Of a DNA stretch of 64,000 nucleotides, positions 58,760 to 64,000 are shown in pieces. The notes beneath the pieces are model-generated. The model searched no databases, was not told the origin of the DNA, and saw nothing but the letters and a program-made list of their open reading frames with translations. The position numbers and the translations under genes were made by a program. Position 1 is the stretch's first letter; each line of letters starts with the position of its first letter. The DNA comes from Thermohalobaculum sp039028795 (GTDB taxonomy: Bacteria; Pseudomonadota; Alphaproteobacteria; Rhodobacterales; Rhodobacteraceae): NCBI GenBank assembly GCA_039028795.1, contig JBCCHJ010000004.1, positions 62,001-126,000 on the forward strand, given 5' to 3'.

Positions 58760-59803
58760 ATGAAGCATGTCCTGATCGTCAGCGATTGTGATCCCGTTAA
58801 TCCGGAGTTGGATCGCCAGATCCGTTTGGCGCAGATTATCCGGCTGTACGGAATGGCCGCCGCGAAACTGGATATCGCCTTTCTCTGCCGCCGGTCATTC
58901 TCGCTTTCGGCTGATCACAGGTTGCACAGAGTATTTGACGATTTCGACCAGATCGGGATGCTGCCGCATACGGCACGCCATGATCATCTGGATCAGGACA
59001 ACCCGCATCTATTCGACCTGATCGCCCGTTTGCGGAGGGATCAAAAACCCTATGATGTCATCCATTCGGACCGTGTCCTGGTGCGCCCAAACGACTATTT
59101 GGCCGATACGTGGATACTGGACACCTATGATGCTGCGTGGGAAGGGCCCTGGGACGGGCGCAAGTTTGATGCGCTGTTGGCGACCTTTGATTGGTTGCAG
59201 GCCCACAATGCCGAATTTGCTATCAAATCATTGCGGTTGCCGATGGGGTTGTCCAACCGGTCCCGCACCAATGGCGCGATGATTGGATGGGTCGGCCATT
59301 TCGGAAATGGACTGGCGGATCGTTGGTCAGAATTGCTCGACATTCTGGCCCGTCGCGGCGTGCGGTTGGCAGAGGGTGTGTTACTGGCAGGACCGGACGC
59401 TCATTGGGTCCACGTGCCGCCGGTTTTGTCGCCGTTTGTCGTGAAGTCCGATGACCCGGCGCCTGGAGCGGGACGCGCCCTGGCGCTGGCGGTGCTGCCG
59501 GGCCATGAGGCAAAAGAATGGCTTGCCCCGCTAACCTGGTCAGTTGCCGCTGGTTGCCCGGTTCTGACCACCAGTACGATCGCTGGAAACTTCGCAAGTC
59601 TTTGGCATCTGCCGACCTCTTCGGACGCCGAAGGCTTTGCAGACCTGATCTGCGCCTGGTGCGACGATCAGAACCGTGACGACCTCAAAGACGCAGCAAG
59701 AACCTCCGCTGCGGCATTCCGCGACGACAGTGCTGCGACGGATGCTTTTCTCCGCGCTGCCATGCCGGTCTTTGCGGGCCGATCCGATCCGGTTACGGAT
59801 TAA
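58760..59803 (+). CDS. Glycosyltransferase-like (GT-B fold) protein
   Basis: The 347-residue protein begins KHVLIVSDCDPVNPELDRQIRLAQIIRLYG, a first strand and nucleotide-loop pattern like GT4-type glycosyltransferases. It contains YDVIHSDRVLVRPNDYLADTWILDTYDAAWEGPW, AMIGWVGHFGNGLADRWSELLDILARRG and LSWSVAAGCPVLTTSTIAG-like segments (here LTWSVAAGCPVLTTSTIAG), which match the donor-domain layout. Assignment is by fold impression. Its 3-prime end overlaps the convergent DUF302 gene by 11 bases. Confidence 0.6.
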   Translation: MKHVLIVSDCDPVNPELDRQIRLAQIIRLYGMAAAKLDIAFLCRRSFSLSADHRLHRVFDDFDQIGMLPHTARHDHLDQDNPHLFDLIARLRRDQKPYDVIHSDRVLVRPNDYLADTWILDTYDAAWEGPWDGRKFDALLATFDWLQAHNAEFAIKSLRLPMGLSNRSRTNGAMIGWVGHFGNGLADRWSELLDILARRGVRLAEGVLLAGPDAHWVHVPPVLSPFVVKSDDPAPGAGRALALAVLPGHEAKEWLAPLTWSVAAGCPVLTTSTIAGNFASLWHLPTSSDAEGFADLICAWCDDQNRDDLKDAARTSAAAFRDDSAATDAFLRAAMPVFAGRSDPVTD

Positions 59804-60269
59804 TCGCCTCTGCGGCGATGGCTGCAAAGATCACATCCAACTCACCAGCGATCTTTTCCAGTTCTGGACCGCCCTCGTCAAAATAGGGCGAGAACACCTG
59901 GGTCGGCGTTTTGTATGACAGGGTGGCGGTGCCGTCGGGGTTTTCCGTCACGTACATCCGAACCGGTGCTTCGATCATCGCAGAGATTGAGGTATTGATC
60001 GCCCGCACGGCGAACTTGTTGTTGAAGATCCCGAAGATCCGGCTGCCGGGGATTGTGATGCCCCGCTTCTTCGCCATGCCTGTTGGGCCGGCCTGGGTCA
60101 CAAGTCCCATCTTCTGTGACTTGATCGCAGGTTTCATTTTGCCGATCAGGTCCTCGTAGGACATCTCGGTGGGGTGAACTACCCAGCCCGGACGAACGGG
60201 GATCGTGTCTCCGGCGAATGCCGGGGCGGCCAGAACGAGGGCAGTCAAAAGTGCAAAAAAACGAGTCAC
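59793..60269 (-). CDS. DUF302-domain periplasmic protein
   Basis: The 158-residue protein starts at a GTG with AGGAGA upstream. It has a signal peptide (FFALLTALVLAAPAFA, cleavage near residue 19) and a DUF302-like domain (SYEDLIGKMKPAIKSQKMGLVTQAG, IPGSRIFGIFNNKFAVRAI, IEAPVRMYVTENPDGTATLSYKTP). The function of DUF302 proteins is not established; they often neighbour sulphur or metal stress genes. It follows the YeeE-like transporter on the same strand after 23 bases, so they form a unit. Confidence 0.85.
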   Translation of the reverse strand: MTRFFALLTALVLAAPAFAGDTIPVRPGWVVHPTEMSYEDLIGKMKPAIKSQKMGLVTQAGPTGMAKKRGITIPGSRIFGIFNNKFAVRAINTSISAMIEAPVRMYVTENPDGTATLSYKTPTQVFSPYFDEGGPELEKIAGELDVIFAAIAAEAINP

Positions 60270-60292
60270 GGGTATCTCCTGTTTTCTGGCGC

Positions 60293-61498
60293 CTAAGTCG
60301 CAGCTCGGCGCGCCGTCAAGGGCGGGTCCATTTCTAGCAAGCCGCGCAAACGCGTTCCGATTAAGCTGCCGGCAAAACCCCAGACCAACCACCACCATCC
60401 ATGCAGCGATCCGGACACCAGCCCGCCAAGGTAGGCGCCGATATTGCAGCCATAACTCAATCGGGCGCCATAACCCATCATCAGCCCGCCGATCACCGCC
60501 GTAAGAACATCGCGGCGCGACAGGGACAGGGTCGGCCTGAACGCACCAGCCAGCGCTGCCGCCGCCATGGCGCCAAAGATAATGCCGAAATTCATCAGCG
60601 AGGTCCGGTTGGCGAAGACGCTCGCCTCCAACTGGTTCGCGCGCCAACCCTGCCAATAGGCCCATTCACTCACAGGGACGCCGACGCCGTTCAGGATCTT
60701 GGCACCCCACAATGCGAAGCCTGCAGTCACGCCCCAGGGGCGCTGGAAGATCAGGAAGCAAAGAACACCGACAATCGCCAAGGCCACCGCGCCGGCCATC
60801 AGCGACCACTTGCCGTGCAACAGCGATTGGGTCTTCGGTACATCCTCCAGCCTGCCATGATAGCGTCGCTCGACCACGCGGGACCCCCAGATCACCAGTC
60901 CACAAAATCCAAGCAGAGCAATGACTGCGCCGATTGGGCCGAATTCCGTGATCAGCGATGTGCGCGGAATGTTCGGAATGCCGGTCATATCCGGCAGCGC
61001 GCGCCAGAAACCCGGGATATGCTGGGTCGCCCAAACAGATCCTAGAATGAAGAACGCCAGCACGATCAGCATACGGGACGATCCACCGCCACTGGTGAAC
61101 AGTGTGCCGGACGCACAGCCGCCGCCCAATTGCATGCCGATCCCGAAGATCAACGCCCCCAGCGCCGAAGACAGCCCCATTGGCATCACCACAGGGTGCA
61201 TGTTCAACCCCGTCGCGTCCTCATAGCCAATCAGCAGATATGTCACCGCGCAGGTTAGGCCGATCAGGACCATCTGGGCACGCAGGCCGCGACCCCGGCG
61301 TTCGCGGCTCATCCGCCGCCAGGCGGCCGTGAACCCGAATGATGCGTGATACAAAGCAAACCCTGCCAACGCTCCTACCAAAGCCCCCATGGCATAAGTG
61401 ATACCTTGGCCGTCGAGCCCGCCACGAGCGTCGAATCCTGCAAACGCCACGGCTGCAATGCCTGCGCAGGCGAAGATCAGGATCGATTTCTGAGTCAT
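60293..61498 (-). CDS. YeeE/YedE-family sulfur (thiosulfate-type) transporter
   Basis: The 401-residue polytopic protein belongs to the YeeE/YedE (TsuA) family, which imports thiosulfate or related sulphur compounds through a path lined by conserved cysteines. Two such motifs are visible: QLGGGCASGTLFTSGGG in the first half and RLSYGCNIGAYLGGLVSG in the second. About nine to ten membrane helices are predicted by eye. The usual TusA-like cytoplasmic sulphur acceptor (YeeD) is not adjacent. A DUF302 gene follows. Confidence 0.9.
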   Translation of the reverse strand: MTQKSILIFACAGIAAVAFAGFDARGGLDGQGITYAMGALVGALAGFALYHASFGFTAAWRRMSRERRGRGLRAQMVLIGLTCAVTYLLIGYEDATGLNMHPVVMPMGLSSALGALIFGIGMQLGGGCASGTLFTSGGGSSRMLIVLAFFILGSVWATQHIPGFWRALPDMTGIPNIPRTSLITEFGPIGAVIALLGFCGLVIWGSRVVERRYHGRLEDVPKTQSLLHGKWSLMAGAVALAIVGVLCFLIFQRPWGVTAGFALWGAKILNGVGVPVSEWAYWQGWRANQLEASVFANRTSLMNFGIIFGAMAAAALAGAFRPTLSLSRRDVLTAVIGGLMMGYGARLSYGCNIGAYLGGLVSGSLHGWWWLVWGFAGSLIGTRLRGLLEMDPPLTARRAAT

Positions 61499-61757
61499 TT
61501 CGGGACTTTCGCGTTTGCCGACTGCGATGTCATGACAAAATTCGCAGGATCAGCCCACCGGTCAGCCTGTAAGACGGGGTCACAAACGGGTGATCGGGTG
61601 TCGAATAGCGCCGGAAAGTATGCATGGTCCCGTCAAATGCAGTGAGATCTGGTTCCAGACGAGGGGGAATCATGGTCGAACGATGCAATATGTACTCTAA
61701 TCGCCCGCAATTCAGAGACTGCGGGACCTTTCGGACGACCGGGCTAGACGAAGGCAT

Positions 61758-63410
61758 ATGAACAAGACACCTACGATTGAATCGGTGCCTGCGAAGAAAC
61801 AGCGGGACTTGCGCCTGGACTTCTTCCGGGGGCTGGCGATGTTCATCATTCTGCTGGCGCATACACCGGGCAATTCCTGGACGCTTTGGATCCCGGCCCG
61901 TTTCGGGTTTTCCGATGCGACTGAGATCTTTGTGTTCTGTTCGGGCATGGCATCCGGCATTGCCTTCGGGGCAGTCTATCTGAAGAAAAGCTGGTTTCTG
62001 GGCACGGCCCGCATCGGCTTCCGGGTTTGGCAGGTCTATTGGGCGCATATCGGCGTCGTAATCGCCACTGCGCTGCTGATGATCGTGATTGACCATGTTG
62101 ATTTCGGCACGCCAGGCAAGGACTATCACGAATGGTTCCCGGTCAATGGGATTTTCAACAATACCGGTCCGACGCTGATCGGCCTGTTCACGCTGACTTA
62201 TATCCCCGGATTGTTCGATATTCTGCCGATGTACCTCGTGATCCTGGCGATGGTGCCGATCGTCATGGCCGTCTACCGGGCAGGCGGGCGGGAAGCCGTC
62301 TTTGCTTTTATCGCGATCGTCTGGATCTGTGCTAATCTGGCGGGATACGCGCGCAAAACGGCCGATGTCGATGATTTGGCGGCGATCCAGCAGGGTTTCG
62401 CCTGGTTGGGCAGTCACTTTACCTGGATGAACCTGCCGGGGATGATGTGGTCAAAGAACCCCGACGTAGCTGCGAACGCAACCTGGTTCTTCAACCCATT
62501 CGCTTGGCAATTGGTGTTCTTCACCGGTTTCTGCTTTGCCATGGGTTGGATCCCCGCCCCACCGGTCAACCGGACGCTGGTGATACTCGCACTCGCCGTA
62601 GTACTGCTGACCGTGCCGCTGGCTTGGCACAAGATGTTCCAATATAAATCCGGCTACGTTCCCCCAGGTATCGTCGGCGAATTCCTCTGGGACACCCGCG
62701 GCTTCATCGAGCCTTTGCGCTGGAAAACCTGGATTGGCGGCTGGCGGTTCCTGCACTTTATATCGATTGCCTATCTGGCCTGGGCTGCGGTCGGCCACGG
62801 TGGCATGCGTCTGACCACGGGCTGGGACGTAAAAGATCGGTCGACAAGTTTTCGGCTGGCCGTTGCGATCATCGCCGGCATCGTGCTGATCCTGACCGCG
62901 CCGTATACCTATATCTCCGAGATCAAATATCTCTTTCCGGCACTGGATCGCTGGTTCTTCGAGAACATCCCACTGGTCGATGGCCGCTATATAGGCATGC
63001 TGCACCTGGTTCACCTGACGGCGCTGATCTTCTTCATCTGGCATTCCATTGGCGACCATGCGCGGAACTGGTTGGTGAAAGACGCGTTCCTGGCCTGCGT
63101 CCCTGTAATCCGAAAGGTCGGCACGCAATCTCTGGCGGTGTTCCTGGTGTCCATCGTGCTCAGCCGGTTCAACGGTGCCTGGATGGAGCATATCGACGCT
63201 TGGTTGTTGACCAAGGACTGGACCTACATGACCGAACGCGACGTCTGGGTCCGCTGGCTGGTGAACGGCACAGGCTTTGCTGTGCTGATTGCGACGGCCT
63301 ATGGCGTCAGCTGGATCAAACGCCAGCCCTGGCAGGACAAAGCGCCCCGCAAATCTACGACGGAAACCCCCAAATCTTTGAACCGGACCCAACCGGTTCC
63401 AGCCGAATAG
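61758..63410 (+). CDS. OpgC-domain membrane protein (acyltransferase-like)
   Basis: The 550-residue protein has about ten membrane helices and the OpgC signature at its start (RDLRLDFFRGLAMFIILLAHTPGNSW, then FGFSDATEIFVFCSGMASG). OpgC in gammaproteobacteria succinylates periplasmic glucans; related alphaproteobacterial proteins may modify cyclic glucans or other glycans. A polar C-terminal tail ends in a Pro/Thr-rich stretch. No glucan synthase is adjacent in the window. The ATG follows a GAAGGC. Confidence 0.88.
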   Translation: MNKTPTIESVPAKKQRDLRLDFFRGLAMFIILLAHTPGNSWTLWIPARFGFSDATEIFVFCSGMASGIAFGAVYLKKSWFLGTARIGFRVWQVYWAHIGVVIATALLMIVIDHVDFGTPGKDYHEWFPVNGIFNNTGPTLIGLFTLTYIPGLFDILPMYLVILAMVPIVMAVYRAGGREAVFAFIAIVWICANLAGYARKTADVDDLAAIQQGFAWLGSHFTWMNLPGMMWSKNPDVAANATWFFNPFAWQLVFFTGFCFAMGWIPAPPVNRTLVILALAVVLLTVPLAWHKMFQYKSGYVPPGIVGEFLWDTRGFIEPLRWKTWIGGWRFLHFISIAYLAWAAVGHGGMRLTTGWDVKDRSTSFRLAVAIIAGIVLILTAPYTYISEIKYLFPALDRWFFENIPLVDGRYIGMLHLVHLTALIFFIWHSIGDHARNWLVKDAFLACVPVIRKVGTQSLAVFLVSIVLSRFNGAWMEHIDAWLLTKDWTYMTERDVWVRWLVNGTGFAVLIATAYGVSWIKRQPWQDKAPRKSTTETPKSLNRTQPVPAE

Positions 63411-63431
63411 ACCACTACAGGAGGTCCCGAG

Positions 63432-64000
63432 GTGTTCGTACAGGCAACCCCAAGCGCCGCAGTCGCGCGCGCCATGGAGTATGATGACAGCACGGCGCTG
63501 ATGCGCCTGACCCGTCATCAAGGACCCGAGCCCGTGGTGATCGGCCAGTTGGGTCAATCTCTTGATGGCCGGATTGCAACGCCAACCGGCGCATCAAAGT
63601 ACATTAATGGCAAAGAGGCGCTGCGCCATTTGCACCGCGTTCGGGCCGAGGTCGATGCCGTGCTGGTCGGTGTTGGCACGGCGATTGCCGACAACCCGCA
63701 GCTGACGACCAGGCACGTACCGGGCAAGCACGCCGCCCGGGTCGTGATCGATCCACATGGCCGGATGCCAAAAGATCTGACAATGCTGTCGGATGGTGCG
63801 GCACCGGTTTACGCCATTACCTGCCAGGGTGTGGACGCACCTGCAGGGACAGAGGCGATACCCCTGAACTGCGATGGCACGAACCGGATCGCACCGCAGG
63901 CGATCATTTCGGCTTTGGCAAGCCGCGGTATGACGCGCCTGCTTGTGGAAGGCGGTGCGGAAACTCTGGCGCGGTTCCTGAATGCCGGCGCAATTGACGA
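63432..64000 (+). CDS. RibD C-terminal-domain (dihydrofolate-reductase-like) reductase, incomplete
   Basis: The frame starts at a GTG with AGGAGGTC upstream and is still open at the window edge after 189 codons. The translation has the RibD_C/DHFR-like pattern: IGQLGQSLDGRIATPTGASKYIN, HLHRVRAEVDAVLVGVGTAIADNPQLTTR, and the glycine-rich LLVEGGAETLARFLNAG. The cytosine-deaminase-like half of bifunctional RibD is absent, so this is a stand-alone reductase. It may act in riboflavin or another pteridine-like pathway. Only the N-terminal part is visible. Confidence 0.85.
   Translation, partial: MFVQATPSAAVARAMEYDDSTALMRLTRHQGPEPVVIGQLGQSLDGRIATPTGASKYINGKEALRHLHRVRAEVDAVLVGVGTAIADNPQLTTRHVPGKHAARVVIDPHGRMPKDLTMLSDGAAPVYAITCQGVDAPAGTEAIPLNCDGTNRIAPQAIISALASRGMTRLLVEGGAETLARFLNAGAID

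Noticed and set aside
61530..62417. Minus-strand frame of 295 codons
   Set aside because: Most of it is opposite the N-terminal half of the OpgC-like gene; no domain or good start.
62451..63557. Minus-strand frame of 368 codons
   Set aside because: It is antisense to the OpgC-like gene, whose motifs are clear; composition is typical of a shadow frame.

Overview
The window reads as a chromosomal segment of a Rhodobacterales (Roseobacter-type) alphaproteobacterium. The evidence is the GC-rich, densely overlapping gene layout, the ruvC-ruvA-ruvB order, typical alphaproteobacterial families (SdhAF4/DUF1674, ELM1-like, tandem DUF1127, DUF6478-like, GlxA-type regulators, general amino-acid ABC transporter with long permeases) and the absence of phage or insertion-sequence genes.

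Layout. 1-16.4 kb is mostly housekeeping: ruvCAB (ruvB runs off the left edge), a tandem-DUF1127 gene behind a leader terminator, prmA, a two-component system preceded by a small envelope protein, an Lrp regulator, an ELM1-like protein, an Ada-like methyltransferase, purH, a heparinase-like protein, rsmB, htpX and an SdhAF4 homologue. 16.5-24.4 kb holds a GlxA-type regulator and surface-carbohydrate genes: phosphohexomutase, kdsA, a KpsE/KpsT export pair and a UDP-glucuronate 4-epimerase-like protein. 24.6-32.4 kb is a ten-gene minus-strand Mrp/Mnh-type cation/proton antiporter operon with three large antiporter-like subunits, a detached MnhA C-terminal module and one unfamiliar small membrane subunit. 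32.6-37.6 kb has a uracil-DNA-glycosylase-like protein, a lipoprotein hydrolase, an SseB-like protein, a TerB-like protein and an RTX protein with a nearly perfect internal duplication.

38.2-55.9 kb is the most interesting block. It is a catabolic island bounded by an amino-acid ABC transporter: binding protein and two permeases at the left end, the matching ATPase about 14 kb away at the right end. Between them lie a 3-mercaptopropionate-dioxygenase-type thiol dioxygenase, a class III CoA-transferase, a crotonase lacking the usual glutamates, a glyoxalase-like protein, a cystathionine beta-lyase-type C-S lyase, a BisC-type molybdenum S-oxide reductase, an IclR regulator, an FAD amine/amino-acid oxidase, an ATP-dependent hydantoinase/oxoprolinase pair and an SDR. 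Two closely matching 19-bp inverted repeats and a weaker third copy (consensus TGTGCYRAAWWAYAGCACA) lie in the three promoter regions of the block, which suggests one regulon. My reading is an uptake and degradation system for an organosulfur compound that passes through a thiol and a sulfinate; the substrate is not determined by the sequence.

56.4-64 kb has tRNA-Phe, a four-gene run of poorly known proteins ending in a glycosyltransferase-like protein, a DUF302 protein, a YeeE/YedE-type sulfur transporter, an OpgC-like membrane protein and the start of a RibD C-terminal-domain reductase that runs off the right edge. No CRISPR array, rRNA, prophage or intact insertion sequence was seen.
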